From Maea johnstoni (lineage: Eukaryota > Annelida > Polychaeta > Spionida > Magelonidae): a DNA stretch of 64,000 nucleotides. The DNA lies in contig OZ012695.1 of the NCBI GenBank assembly GCA_963942565.1, forward strand, positions 7,861,304 through 7,925,303, in the 5' to 3' direction. This document shows positions 45,986 to 59,052 of this stretch, piece by piece; position 1 is the first letter of the stretch; the number at the start of each line of letters is the position of its first letter. Both the position numbers and the translations under genes were made by a program. Under the pieces are notes generated by a model. That model was not told the DNA's origin. It did not search any database and saw only the letters and a program-made list of their open reading frames with translations.

Positions 45986-46299
45986 CAGTGTCTTAGCCAG
46001 GATTTAGAAACTGGGTGCCTAAAATTGGCAGTTGTAAAATTTTTGGGCGTCCAAGTTTTTAAGGGGGATCACAATATACTCATATTTCAACCATAAACTT
46101 GTATAAATTCATCAAAATAAGGTATGATATCATTAATCAATGTCATTGTAATTATAAGGAGATGAAAAGATTCAATTATAAGCTTGAGATTGAGATTTTT
46201 AGAAATTCCACACAAAAATATTTGGGTGTCCTGAGGGGTTCTTTTTAAGGGTTTGGGTGCCCAAAAAGGCACCCAGACGCCCTGCTGGCTAAGACCATG
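45986..46299. mobile_element. hAT-like MITE with GTCTTAGCCAG ends
   Basis: 314 bp with TIRs CAGTGTCTTAGCCAG / CATGGTCTTAGCCAG (right end read inward), flanked by an exact 8-bp duplication ATCCACCC (45978-45985 and 46300-46307). Related to 54456-54766 and to a decayed copy at about 61066-61340. Confidence 0.82.
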
Positions 46300-46307
46300 A
46301 TCCACCC

Positions 46308-46390
46308 TTAGAGAGAGAGAGAATGTGAGAGAATGAGAGAGCCGGAGAAGCAGAGAGAGAGAAACAGAGAGAGTGAGCAGAGGGAGATAG
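46308..46390 (+). repeat. (GA)-rich microsatellite
   Basis: GAGA runs broken by short GTGA/GCCGGA words. Confidence 0.8.
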
Positions 46391-47084
46391 AGAGTAAAAT
46401 TGTAATATATTTTAGAAACATTGTTTCAAAACTCTGGAAAGTATATATCTTATTAAGTAGCATATCTTGGTAATCTTAGTAACATTGTTCTTTCTAATTT
46501 GAAACATTGTCTAAGCTTGTATCCTTAACAAGACTTTTGCCCCAAGGTTTGAATTTTCTAGTTATAATCTAATTATATTTATCTTAAGGAGAAATTTGGC
46601 ACATCACCTAGAAACTTGATGACTTTTTAATTATTGAACAAAATACTTAATGTTATACTAATTCTACTTATGAATTGCATATGGTGTCTATGCATATTTT
46701 TTGTCAAGAATACCTGTCAAATGATGCCACTGGTAAGCCCCAATGTTTACATTGGAAGGGCTCCCTCAAAGTAGTCTCCTCTAGTAGTTGAATATTTTGA
46801 AGAACAAACTAACTAGTACAGATCTCCAACACACACATACAAGTTTAAGTTTCAAAAAACCTTATTTTGCTTGATTAATTTAGTCTTTTAGGTGTATAAT
46901 TCCTATATTCATTTTTAATTAAGATATATGTTAGCAAGTTGTAATACTGTCTCTGTATGTTTAGTATTGTGTATGTACATGTATATACTGTTTCAGCTAC
47001 TTATTTTGTTGTGAAGTTACCACAGCCAGTTCTATTGTAGTTGGTTAAATTACATTTCATATAGCTTTAGCCACAGGTCAGCTT

Positions 47085-47300
47085 GACCAGGGTGGTGTTA
47101 TTGGCCAGGAGATGTTTTCCTCGTCCGCCTGTTTGTCTTGGGCTTAACCTCTCATTCTTTTCCCTAGCCTATTTATCCCAACCCCTGACTGTTTGCTGTC
47201 CCTCACAACTGCTTGAGAGAAAGTTGTTGGGATTAGGCAGTGTGTCTTGGGATGAGCCAGTGTTTTTTCCCAGGCACTCCGGTTTCCTCCATCATTGATA
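47085..47300 (+). mobile_element. Decayed SINE-like fragment
   Basis: It contains the words CAACTGCTTGAGAGAAAGTT, GATTAGGCAGTG and CACTCCGGTTTCCTCC, shared in part with the SINE-like sequence at 37155-37360. Nearby at about 47453-47505 a 24-bp AGTCCCGCCAGGCTTTCAGAT unit is repeated in tandem. Confidence 0.4.
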
Positions 47301-48608
47301 ATGGGGTCCTCTACGGTGATGATTCAGCATCACTCAGTATGGCAAAAAAATGAGTTGTGTGAGTTTCAGTAGTGACTGGGTTAATTAATGCCCAGGGTAC
47401 AACAGTACCCGGCCAACCCAGGTAGTCAGGCGGGGCAAGTTGGACCCAAGATCAGATAGTCCCGCCAGGCTTTCAGATAGTCCCGCCAGGCTTTCAGATT
47501 GCCCCGCCAATTTGATAATATCTGCCTGTTTTGCTTTGTATTTCTTGTATTTGTACCTCCACATTTTTATTTGAATTTCAATTGTATGTTTTTTGCCTTG
47601 AAATGAATCTTCTGTATTGACTTTTTGCATCAGCAATGTGGCAACTTGACAATCAGAATATGGAGGCTGTAATTCAACACCTTAATTTTCTGTTCAGCCG
47701 ATGATTTGTGGAATAAAACATAAAAATCTAAAGAATAAAATTACATATAGGGCGATTTCAAGAGGAGGTTTGAAGTGTTTAAGATATTAATGTTTTTTTG
47801 GAATTCCTTATTATCTCAAAATGTGTTCCTTGCTGATCTCCCTTTTCCTTCATGACTTCCAAAGACAAGTTCACCCATCGAAATAGATAAAGGATATGAT
47901 TAAGATACTTATAGTTACACATCAAGAAATCACAGGGGATTTTTAATTCATAGTAAATCAAACTCTGAATGTTCTCTGCCAAATCTTAGTTTTACACAGG
48001 TCAAATATTATAAAATTCATATAGCGACAACAAAACATTTTCCAGAAGATCAAGAACAGTAGTTTCAGGTGATGTTTTTTATTTCTGAATTTTTTGCAAT
48101 ATTTTGCTTTATGATAGTGAAGTGATAACATATCTCTGAAGTGGTATGATGAAGAATCTTGTGTCTCTGTTGCAAATTACCAGGTAGAGCTTGGGCAGCA
48201 AAAGTATATTTCTTATGAGCCATTTGTTATTATTAACATATCTTTTATTTTTGGGAGGCACACATGAATGTTTTCACTTAATGAGCTCATGATGTAAGAC
48301 CAGGAAGTTAGAAGTGCCACTGAGCGGAGTCTCGATGACAAGTGCTTGTTCATATCTCTGAGTGGTAAGCACTTGACCTTCGACCTAATTATTGAGCCGT
48401 GCCAAAGAGCTCTTTATGTCCAGATGGCTGTGGCCTAATAATAGATAGTCAGCTCGGGCAAGTTGAAGGACACTTCAGATAGTCCGACATGCTGATTTTT
48501 GGTGATTAGATAGTCATGACTATCGGACTATCTACTGTGTTGCTCCCTGATGCCTCTTGGTTTTTGGTATATGGGAGTATAATGGGACAGTACAGATAGT
48601 GTTTTGAA

Positions 48609-49381
48609 GGATGATCGCCCACATGTGTTTGTTTTTCTCGGATATTCTTTACCCTTCTCAGGGCTCGACATTGGTGCTTGCCCCATTGCCCCGGGCAAGT
48701 AGAATTTGTAAATTATAGCTGTGGGGCAAGTGAAAACTGCATCTTGCTTGCCCCACTGGGAAAGTACGTTTTGTATATATTTCAGATTTACTTTTGAGAA
48801 TGTGTGCAAGCTTTGTGGTCTGCCATCCAAGCTTTTCATAGAAAATATGCTTTCACATGCCAGAATCATGTTCTACTTGGTTTTAAATGAAATATTATAA
48901 AATTATTTTATACAATTTTTTAAGGGCAAGTGAAAGTTGGAGTAGGGCAAGTGAAAATTGAATCTCACTTGCCCTATGGGGCAAGTCGCTGTAAAAAGTT
49001 AACGTCGTGCCCTGCTTCTACTTTATTTAATTAAAAAAAAGAACCTTTCATTATTTCTCAAGAGTCAGTTGATGTCGTATTCAGGGTTTTGAACACTCGC
49101 ATGTTCTTTGTTTACCACCCACGTGTTGCCCGGCTGCCCCGGCATGGGCCATATCCATGAGGGAGTCACCAGTTTGGAGAGTTTTGAATTATGATCGCCC
49201 ACATGTGTGATAGTTTTTTCTCGTACAATCCCTCACCTGCTGCTTATTTAAAAAAAGTTAGGTTTGTTATTCTTTCAAGAGTCAGTTGATGTTGTATTCT
49301 GGGTGTTGAACACTTGCATGTTATTTGTTTGCCCCCCACGTGTTGCCGGCATGGGCCGTATTCATGAGGGAGTCATCATGT
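48609..49381 (+). repeat. Tandem duplication of about 200-230 bp, one copy split by a MITE
   Basis: GATCGCCCACATGTGT, AAGAGTCAGTTGATG and ATGAGGGAGTCA occur in order at 48612-49168 and again at 49193-49376. The first copy is longer because it holds the 356-bp element at 48659-49014. Confidence 0.75.
48659..49014. mobile_element. MITE with CAGGGCTCGAC ends, 5-bp duplication
   Basis: Second copy of the 19328-19682 family: left end CAGGGCTCGACATT, right end read inward CAGGGCACGACGTT, exact CTTCT duplication (48654-48658 and 49015-49019). The interior is built from GGGGCAAGT words and their complements. The tandem neighbour copy is an empty site. Confidence 0.87.
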
Positions 49382-49399
49382 TTCCCGGGTTCTACGTAG

Positions 49400-52360
49400 A
49401 CAGCTGCTGAGCTGCGAACAGGTAGATATCCCGTTCTGGCACAAGGGCCTGCCGCGTGATCTGGAAACCTCCACAGTCAATATCTAGCCAAGGAAAGCAA
49501 AAGCTGTGTCAGACTAGTTCTAGGAGAAAAGTAACTCAAGAATGCGGACAAAACTAATACCTAACCCTTATATAATATAAGATATGCGATATTTTGGAGA
49601 ATTTTGGCAGAAATGTTTATTCATAAATTCATGTCTATATACATACATACAATTTTGTTTTAAACTCATGGCTAAGTTCTGTTTATTGGAATTATATATT
49701 CTCAAGGGTACCCAGTGTACATACATACACGTTCTGGGACATACCTAAGTCAAAAAATCACCCCACAAGCAAACCGCCACCATGCCTCATGAGCACATTG
49801 CTGGTGATGATATAGGGATCAGCAGTTACAGGGTACAGAAATATGATTTGAGGCGAAGTACCAAATCGGTGATAATTTCATCGATTATCATATTGATGAA
49901 AAATTATTATCAATGACAGCCCTGCTATCAAGGGGCCTTTCAACTGCCCCAAAATTGACCCCTCTCAAAGCTATAATGTGACCACTTAAGTAGATACGCA
50001 TATATGTATTTGGAAGAAAGCGCACATTTCGAACATGTGACTCAGGTCATCTTTGTCGTGTGCCAATATTTGAACATGTTTAACTGTCAAGGGGGGTTGA
50101 CCAATGCATGACCTGCGCGCAGTGTGCGCACATGGCGAACCATGTGAAAGTCAGACCGGTCTAGAATCTAGATAGTCAACTACTCTCATTGCCAGTCGGA
50201 GCAACAGCTGAGAACACTGTGGACCAGCCTGGACTACAGACAACAGCTGCCAGACAACTTGATGATTTTCAAAGGTAGATTGCAATATTTGATCCTAATT
50301 CCTAAATACATTATTCAAACCATGCAGGCACGGAGGGGTCCTGGACACGTGTTGTCTGGACGTAAATATGATAGTTTTGATAACAGTTCATGGATTTAGG
50401 CAATTTGTTAAAGTACTTGATTTGTGTATTGTTTTGATCAACTGGTATATATGGATCTAAACAAATATTTTCCAAAAATGCTCTGGCCACCAAGATATTT
50501 CAAGAAAGCAATAGGCAGGATTGGGCAAAGTTAACACATGATAGGAGTTGGCATGATCAGAAATTCTTATCTGTGCAAAATTCCCCAAATATTTGGAATA
50601 GAGATGTGCAATTGGTTTATTATTCACTAACACTTCTTCTCAGGACTTCAGATGTATTCTGACCAACGCTCTGGTCACAAAGATAAATTCCACCCTGCAG
50701 GCATGATTGTTACATCAATAAATTGGTAAAAAATCGTGAGAAGTAGGCACCAACATGGGTATACCATATAAAGTCCATGGTAGAGTCTAGAACTTATTTT
50801 GTGAAGCAAGAAAAAATATATTAGCGATTTTATATTACTATTTGACACATGTACACATACTCGGAAATAAAATGGATGGAGTTGTACATTTATGGAATTG
50901 AAGAGTTAACATACCATAAAACCTTTTTATAATAGAATGGAAGAAATTTAGATATCTATGACATGCCTAACAAATTATTCATCCGGACATAATTGCTATT
51001 CGGAGAATCATAACAGAAGCTTTTGCTCTCTCAACTGGCTAACTTAATGTTGACATTAAGTTACACAGTTGACTTGTGTAGTTAAGAGGACAGTCTTAAT
51101 TAAAAGCAAATAAGGTCAGCATTTTTAGTGTCATTGGTAAAGGCGACATTTGCCATGGAAAGCTCCAGGCATGAATGAGTTAAACCCAGGATATCCTGTA
51201 TCTCTTTCATAACAGCTATTTCCAACCCTGATAGTGACTAGGATGTGCTAATTGGAAATGTATCCCCCTTGAATTATTCAGGGAATCCAGTTTGTATTCA
51301 TGAGGTTAACCCATAAATGACCGCAGCGGCCAAAAGCAGCCTTGCAACTCAGGCATTTATAAGAATATATTTGGGTAATGATTTTAAGTAGAATGTTTAC
51401 AAGTCTAAACACCATCAACAATTCCCTTTCAAATATTTTTGAGAATCAGATCATTGATTTTTACTTCAGAACTAAGTGTCTGAAACATAAATGATCCAGA
51501 TGACAATTTCAATAGCAACTCTCTAGCAATATCAAAATTTGTCAGCTCAAAAATGAATATTTTGGAAGAGAGATTTGTACCCACATCATCTGGGCAGAAG
51601 TAATAAGATAAGCGGGCAGTCCACCATGAGATCAAGCCATGTATACACAATGATTTTGGCTTGGCTATAAATCCCTTTGTTGGGTAGACCACACACAAGG
51701 TTACATAACATTACATGCTCTGAAACCCTCATGGACAGATTGCATCATCCTTGCATGGCCATAATGATCGCTTCTAAAGGGTCATTCTGCTCCAGTGATT
51801 TTACTGAACACTTGCATATAATTTAGTCTTCTATTGTTAGGAATGTTATAATTTTTTGGCTCGAATAATGGCTGAAAATTTTAAATGATGGGTTGATATG
51901 AATGGTCATTTCAGGTGTCAACAAGAAGGCAGTAAGACTGGTGTTGGGGCTTCTGCTAACAAAACACTAAAATAGAGGTATCAAAATATGAAGTCCTGGA
52001 ACACAAACTATTGTTTGTGGAGCACAGCATTTTTTGATGGGCACTGTGAGACTATCAGTTTAAACACTGTCACCAGGTGACACTAGCATAGCAACCTTCT
52101 TAGCAATAATAAGCACCTAGATCAATCACTAGGTGGTATCAATAAATGGAGTTAAGCATTTTATATAATACAATCTTTCATAGAGAATGCAAGTGAAACA
52201 TCGAATAGACTCATGATTTTGCTTTCCCAAACATTTCCTGAGTTCAACAGTGATTGAGAGAGAGTTGCCTTGTCGCATGTTTAGAGGCTTCTGTTGCACG
52301 CTGGTGCAACAATGGGACAGTTGGACACCTCTGTAAAAGCTTCTCTGGGTTCCAAGACTT
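49400..52360. other. Mostly non-coding stretch
   Basis: Apart from the weak candidate exon at 50196-50274 and a decayed TTAA MITE family 2 end at about 51305-51350 (GTTAACCCATAAATGACCGC), nothing is supported. Confidence 0.35.
50196..50274 (+). CDS. Possible internal exon (weak)
   Basis: A pyrimidine-rich ACTACTCTCATTGCCAG precedes, and AAAG/GTAGAT follows. The 79-bp span reads SEQQLRTLWTSLDYRQQLP... in a frame compatible with the phase 0 donor at 44332. It is short and could be chance. Confidence 0.2.
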
Positions 52361-52575
52361 TTAACCTATTATGCTGCTGGTGGCGAATTTTTCCAACACA
52401 AAATGATGCTAAAAGCTGAAAAATGACTGAATCCCTGGCACAAGGGTACTCATCAGAGAGTACTGAAGTGAGAGCTATTTAATAAATACCAACATGACAG
52501 CGCTTAGATGGTTTTCAAAGATCTTAGTCTCCTTGTGCTTCGGACGAAAGTAGCCTGAAGGGTTAGAAGGGTTAA
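52361..52575 (-). mobile_element. TTAA-flanked MITE, family 1 (reverse orientation)
   Basis: It begins TTAACCTATTATGCTGCTGG and ends AGAAGGGTTAA. It matches the complement of 7544-7771. Confidence 0.72.
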
Positions 52576-52950
52576 TATGAAGAGTGTGGGCAGCCACCTG
52601 AGTTAGGCTTTGAGTTTATTATCTAGATGTTTATCCTCTGTAGTGAAATACAAGCATGTTTATGCTATTTCATAAGAAAATTGGATATGAGTTAGTCCTG
52701 GGTCCTGGAATATTTGTTTGAGACGTTAACTTTCCTAAGGTAGTAGACCAGCTGGGCCTGAACTCTAAAGATATTTGACTACAATTGTGGTGGGTGAACA
52801 CTGAATATCACCATGTTTACACAGTTACACATTACATAAACACATGTATGCTTGTGGGGCTAATCTCATTTGCAAACAGGAAGTTGATTGAGAAATGAAA
52901 ATATGCACAAGAGTGATGGTTTCATTTATCTTCTTGTTCTTACACAACAG

Positions 52951-53193
52951 CAATTTACCTGCAAAGGAACACTCAGTAAGCGTCGACCATTTCGTGCAAG
53001 GTATAGAAAACTTGAAGAGAACTTGAAAGAAGTACATATGGCAGCCTGCAAGATAGCAGCAGCCTTGCTATCTCGCTTCCACATCATAAGTAGTATGATT
53101 GGACAAATATTACTGCAAGGACACAGTGTGCCTATACAAATATATGTTATCAAGATAGCACACATCCTAATTAGGAAGCATATATGTTTTTAC
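52951..53193 (+). CDS. Possible exon (weak)
   Basis: The acceptor-like TTCTTGTTCTTACACAACAG ends at 52950 and a GTAAGT begins at 53194. The open frame reads RRPFRARYRKLEENLKEVHM and KIAAALLSRFH, phase 0 at its start. It might belong to the gene begun at 43546, but the link is unproven and no family is recognised. Confidence 0.22.
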
Positions 53194-53219
53194 AGTAAGT
53201 ACCATATGGACTGATAGCA

Positions 53220-54455
53220 ATCACAATGAAGCTTTAATAGAGGATTAGCCATGGCATATGGTACTGGGCACTATCAGATTCCCCCTCCCAGAGGGTTTAC
53301 TGATAACAGTGCTGCCCCCATTCATATCTAAGTTAAGGCACAATGATCCCTACATTTGTCTGACCACTGCCAGGAAACAGGATCTGAAATAACAGCTGCC
53401 CCTTGCCTAGGGTAAGCAAAAATGTCAAACTATAATCAAGGACTGAGTTCCCATCAGGACTTTCCCTGTAGGGAAGTTTGATTTATTTCTCCACAGTTTG
53501 TTTAATTACTGTGAAACGACTGGAGGAGAATGAAATAACTTGAAAGTCTTGACTGATGAATAAAACTGTGTTGCCCAGAAACGTCTTAAGTACTTTTTGC
53601 GACATTGTTTCGACTATCTAGAACATTTTTTTGGAAGATATTTAGTTGAGAGTTGAATTGATTTTATTTCTTCAATTTTTTCATGAATTATTGCTTAATA
53701 CGGCTTAAAAAGTATAGTATCATAGAGACTAAAGAAACTTTTCCAGGAACCTTGAAGCATACATTGGGTTTGACCTGATGTGGCTTCAGGCGTTTAGGGC
53801 CGTGCTTGGTAGTGGACGTGTAGGGCAAGTTTCCCTAAGACCTGAAGCTAATATTTTGGTAATTGATGGTCTCACTGGCTTGAGGCCAGAAGGAAGTGCA
53901 TAGCCTTAAGTGTGCATGCCTGCAGCACCCCTAAATGGCCGAACAATACAAGTCATGCATAATTCTAACCAGAGCCGCTTTTGGAAAATATTTATTAAAA
54001 GGTAAAATGTTAATCAGAACATAAGTTTCAAATCTACACATTTTGCAATTTTTTATGCTTTATCCCCTAGCTATTTTTGAAATTATCATAGAAGCAGATG
54101 GTACGATACGAAACCTATTGGTACCAATGAAACTCTACAGTATTTTAATATATGGTACTTTATTGCATCATTACCCTATAGATTTTGTTATCAATAGTAA
54201 TGTTTAGAGTCCTGGACAATACCTAATAAATGAAAACTTCACAGTGGTTAGTATCACTCAAGAGTACCTTTAGGGAATGAAATGGTAGATAAGGAACTTC
54301 TTGAAACAATACCATTTCTGGTACCTCTTGATGGTATCCAAGTACAACCCTAGCTACTATTTCTAATTGAAAGAGTTGGGGGGACTATTGAATGTTTGGG
54401 ATTAGTAGTCCTTCATTGGTTACTGGAATCATTTTGAGCTGTTGAGCGCTAAGTT
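53220..54455. other. Non-coding stretch
   Basis: Nothing supported. Confidence 0.35.
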
Positions 54456-54766
54456 CAGGGGCTTAGCCGCAATGCGTCCAGCGTGTCATTTGGACACGCA
54501 GAACACTGTTTTTTGACAGTTTGGACACCCAAAAGTTTATGTAAGAATTTGCTGAAGATAACTTTTCTTAGAATATAGAAGATGTAGAAGCTGTAGTGTC
54601 ACTTTTATAAGACACACAAAGCAGTATCTGGCCTAAAAAGCAAAATCTGTAAAGGTATATGATCTATCTTATTAGTAGTATGTATTTTGTACCACACTTA
54701 GGACACGCAAAAGTCTATGAAACCTCTATTTGGACACCCTGTTTCCAAATATCGGCTAAGACCCTG
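54456..54766. mobile_element. hAT-like MITE with CTTAGCCG ends
   Basis: 311 bp; TIRs CAGGGGCTTAGCCG / CAGGGTCTTAGCCG. The flanking 8-bp duplication is GCTAAGTT / GCTGAGTT with one mismatch (54448-54455 and 54767-54774). Same family as 45986-46299. Confidence 0.78.
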
Positions 54767-55304
54767 GCTGAGTTATTTCCAAAAATTGCACAAATCTTAA
54801 TTGCACTTTGCTAAGTAAGGTTCAGGCACGGATGGGTTAGAAAATGTAAGTTCATAGCATCGTTTGATGTGCTTGCCTTTTTCAGTTGTGGGACCAGCTG
54901 GCTTCTAGGGAGCCACACAAAAAATGAAAATAACAGATGGCCAAACATGAGTGTGCATATAGCACAAATCATGTTCGCCAAGTGCTATATTTAGTGTGCA
55001 GACTGATTGTTATTATCATGCAGTAACCTATTGATTTTTGACATGGTCTGTACTGTATCTCTATATGTGTACTGCGTGCTCAGCTGTACTCACCACACCC
55101 AGTGTGCACTATATAGATCTACAGGGGTCAATGTGGACTAGTTCCTAGTCTTTACTATATATACCTAACATATGCATTATTCTTCTAATAAATACGTGAC
55201 TTTAATTTCTTAGCCTTTTGTGTTATTGTAAGCCTAGATGGTAGTTTTTAAGTGTAAACATAGAGGGCGTCAGGGGTGTTCACCCTGGTAAAAAAATGGG
55301 GCAA

Positions 55305-55749
55305 TGGAATTCCATATGATGCCCACTTCCCTGACCCCATTCCCTTGTGGCTGCAGTGTCCTCAAAATGATATCCTCAAAACGCTGCCCTCATAACACTG
55401 TCCTCATAACACTGTCCTCATAACACTGGCCTCAAAACACTGTCCTCATAACACTGGCCTCATAACTAAACAAGTCGACTGTGTAACACTAAGTAAACCA
55501 AGTACTCACTCACCGATAAAGATAAAAGCCCCGTCATGACTTTCTGGTTTGAAAAAATGGGTTTTGTTAAGTATACATACATACAAGTCATGACAGGGCT
55601 TTTATCCTTATCGGTGAGTGAGTACTTGGTTTACTTAGTGTTACACAGTCGACTTGTTTTGAGGGCAGCGTTTTGAGGATATCATTCTGAGGACACTGCA
55701 GCCACAAGGGAATGGGGTCAGGGCAGTGGGCATCATTTGGTATTTCATT
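55305..55749. repeat. About 440-bp palindrome with expanded 14-bp repeat in one arm
   Basis: The left arm (55305-55540) and right arm (about 55584-55749) are complementary almost end to end (GATGCCCACTTCCCTGACCC; AAGTCGACTGTGTAACACTA; GATAAAAGCCC and their complements), with a spacer of about 40 bp. The left arm is longer because a 14-bp unit CCTCATAACACTGT is repeated five times at 55388-55457. It could be a foldback element or an inverted duplication. Confidence 0.85.
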
Positions 55750-56482
55750 TCTCACCAATTCTTTTTGTCATATTTTAAAAGTATGAATTGTGACTAGCCA
55801 GTTGTCAATATACTTAGTGAAGGAAAAAAACAGTCACTGACAACTTTTTATGTGCCTTTAGTGTGATTCGCACTACTTTAAGTGGTAAAAGGCAAGAGCT
55901 TAAACCACCTGGGCTGGCTACTGAGGAAGGTCGTTAAGCATACTTTGGACACCTATATTCTTAATAAATATGCTGGATAAGCGTATATACATGTATGTCA
56001 GTTTCAATCAAAATCAATTTCAATGAAATACTTCAGATGCGTCTGCCCATTATCAGTGCTAGGTAGTAACTAAAACCACAACGTGTACTTCCTTCGCCTC
56101 TAGATAGATACGCGTAGGATTGCCATCTGAATAATATGTCTCCCTGTGACAAGACTGATATCAAAGGATGATGAATGCCCGCTTATTTTCATCACCCAGT
56201 TCCTAAGTCTTTTTTTCCCCTGTATAGAACGAGCACTGTTGACCTCTTTGCTAAATGAGGACATGCCTTAGTTGCCTAGGTATCTGGTGACTCACTCAAA
56301 ACTTTCCCTGACTTGAACTTAGGTTCAGGTAGACCTTGAAAATCAGGCTTGTCAAATCATAGGCTGGTACAATTGTGTAACTTGAGCTCATTCTCTAGCC
56401 CATCTAAAAAGGCCGCACTATTTTGGTGATACCTTTCCAACTATTGCATCATTTGACAGGTACATGAATTAGAGATGTTTAT

Positions 56483-56696
56483 TAACCCTTTCAATGTTGG
56501 GGCTACTTCTGTCCAAAGCACAAGGATTCAACAATTTTTGATAACCAGCCAAACCCTATCATGTTGGTATTCATTGGAAAGCTCTCACTAAGTACTCTCA
56601 GGTGAGTACCCATATGCAAGGGTAGCAAGCAGTCATTTTTCAGTTTTTTGCATCATCTTGTATTAGCAAGATTAGCCACCAGCAGTATAAGGGTTA
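56483..56696 (+). mobile_element. TTAA-flanked MITE, family 1
   Basis: It begins TTAACCCTTTCAATGTTGGG and ends CAGTATAAGGGTTAG (last base changed). Confidence 0.7.
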
Positions 56697-57010
56697 GAAT
56701 ATTAATCAGAAGGCAAATAATTTTGGAAAGTATCATATATCCAGATGAGAAGTGTGAGGGAGCTCTCCTAGCATGAATGGGTGTTAAGTTCAGCCAGATC
56801 AGGGAAGTAGACACAGGTGACCTGCTAAACTCTGAGGACACTTCTAGGTATTCCGTGTGAACCCTGCTGCTAGATTCAGGTAGGAAGGAAAACATTTCAG
56901 GTCACGCTGTCATGGCTGACTGGTCTTATGCTATGCCACATGACACTGCTTGCTGTCTCTCAACACTGCCTGCTTGCCAGCAGGTCAAAATCAGGGTCTT
57001 GGCCAAGATT

Positions 57011-57181
57011 TTAACCCTGATGCTGCTGGTGGATAACTTGACCAATAGAAAATGATGCAAAAAAACTTTAAAAAATGACTTAAGCCCTGGCACATGGGTA
57101 CTCATCTGAAAGTACCCAGACCAATATGACAGGGGTTTGTTCTTTGGAGGAAAGTAGCCTTTTAAGCATTGGAAGGGTTAA
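57011..57181 (-). mobile_element. TTAA-flanked MITE, family 1 (reverse, internally deleted)
   Basis: It begins TTAACCCTGATGCTGCTGGT and ends CATTGGAAGGGTTAA. Shorter than other copies. Confidence 0.7.
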
Positions 57182-57445
57182 AAATGCCTGTCCAAAACTA
57201 AAAGTTCTGCCTACTTGTCTAGATTTGGTTACGTATCTACTTCAAGTCCTCATACCAACTACATTTACTCGCATATTGTTTCGAAAAGGGCAATTACTCT
57301 TCTGCCATGTCCTAGAACATGTTTTTAAAAGGATATTTGGTTATTACCTGAAAATGAAAAACAAAATAAAAAAGTCTTCATACAATTTTTTGCCTATCTA
57401 AAGAGGATTTCTTTTAGTATTTTAAACTGCCTGTCCAAAAGAGTT
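57182..57445. repeat. Decayed repeat related to 19005-19205
   Basis: It shares GCCTGTCCAAAA, ACCAACTACAT and similar words with 19005-19205 and with the GTCC-rich part of repeat R. Confidence 0.35.
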
Positions 57446-58841
57446 CTGATTATCTGATCTGGGGGGCGGAGAGGGGATTCGGAATCCACTTTCAACACTT
57501 ATAAAGTATTTTCATGGTTGACAGCCACTGAGAGCCCTATACTGGGGTTTTCTGGGGTATCGTGGCCCCACCCTTATAGCAGTGGTACATATGGGTCATC
57601 ATGCACAGTTCAAGTTCGCTACCAGTTTTAACCTGCTAGTGTTTCGGTACATACGTGTGACTTGTATGAGCAACACAGTGGGTACCCTGTGGCGGCCTTA
57701 TAGGACCTACAATCAGGGTATATGTAGACGTTAGTGTGCCTGCTTCAGTTTTATTTTTGTCCAGAGATTTTTTGCATTTTTGCATTTTTAGATCTGTTGT
57801 ATCTAATTGGGGGTATTCTGGTTGATGTTTTCCCTTGGCACCAATTTATGTTTTACAAATAGAGGCCATTTTGGCGTAATAATTAATAAAGGGCATCCTG
57901 TGGCATATGATTTGATTTTTCCCTTATTTTAGTCTATTCATACTCAGATTGATATTTACAGTCTTAATGGTAATAGATTTGATATGAAGTTCCAGGTGCC
58001 AGTCACCATTTTCTAAGTGCAAATGTGCCTTGGAGCCTGATATTTGGGGAACCGTTATAGCATGTGCCATGCCTTTGTGCTGTTGAGTACTGTGTATTTA
58101 GGTGTGCCACTCGTCTGTACAGTATGAACCTTAATTGGAATGACCTTAAATTCTGTGGTGTGTGCCTGACTTTTATACTATAGTGTGTTTGGGTACATGT
58201 ACTGAATATTTAGATGAGCTAAGTGCCTTGCTCTGGTCTCATACTTTATATAGCATGTGTCCCAACTATTGTTGAGTTCTGAGGTGAGTGACCTGCCTGT
58301 GCAGTATGGCAACTGAAATGCATTGTCCTTAGGTACATAATGTATGGTATGGGCCCTTAAGGTGTGCTCCCTGTTTGCACAGCATAGTGCAGTGCCTGCA
58401 GTGCATTGGCTATGTATGGTATGGGTATGGCTTCATACTAAGTATCAAGACGTTTCATTTGCCATTGAGGTACTGATCAATACCTGCACTGCACATCCTT
58501 ATACACTGTACATATGGTACATATGCAGTGCCTCTTTGTTGTTGAGTATTGATACCTATCAGTACCTACAATGCTATGGCGACATACCATGTATGGTAAT
58601 GTGCAGACACTAGTGATAGACATGGAGCAGAGCCAGTGGTCACACCCTATATCACTCAGCTATCGGGGCAGGCTTGGCCTGTGCAATACTGTTCAGTACC
58701 TGCACCTCAGTGGCATTGTGCATTGCATGCATGTGCCCCACCTCTGTACGCTGTGAGTATTAAACAAACAACAAAGGTATGTACTTGTAAACAAACTGTG
58801 CAGGTTGTTGTGAGAGATGGGAAGCAGTTAGTGAAAATGCC
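57446..58841. other. Non-coding stretch with diffuse repetition
   Basis: Words such as GTGTGCC, CAGTATG and CAGTGCCTGCAGTGCATTG recur irregularly, suggesting a very old tandem array of about 90 bp. No exon is supported. Confidence 0.3.
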
Positions 58842-59052
58842 CTAACCCTTATGCTGCTGGTGGCTAATATGGCCGAAGCGAATTGATGCAAAAAACCTGA
58901 AAAATTATTGAAACCCTGGCACATGGGTACTCATCTGAGAGCACTCGGCAAGAGCTATCCAACGAATACCAACATGACAGGGTGTAAATGGTTTTCAAAA
59001 ATATTTGTGTCCTTGTGCTTCGGACGAAAGTCTTAGCATTGGAAGTGTTCAA
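58842..59052 (-). mobile_element. TTAA-flanked MITE, family 1 (reverse, decayed ends)
   Basis: It contains CTAACCCTTATGCTGCTGGT through TTAGCATTGGAAGTGTTCAA and matches family 1 in reverse. Confidence 0.65.
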
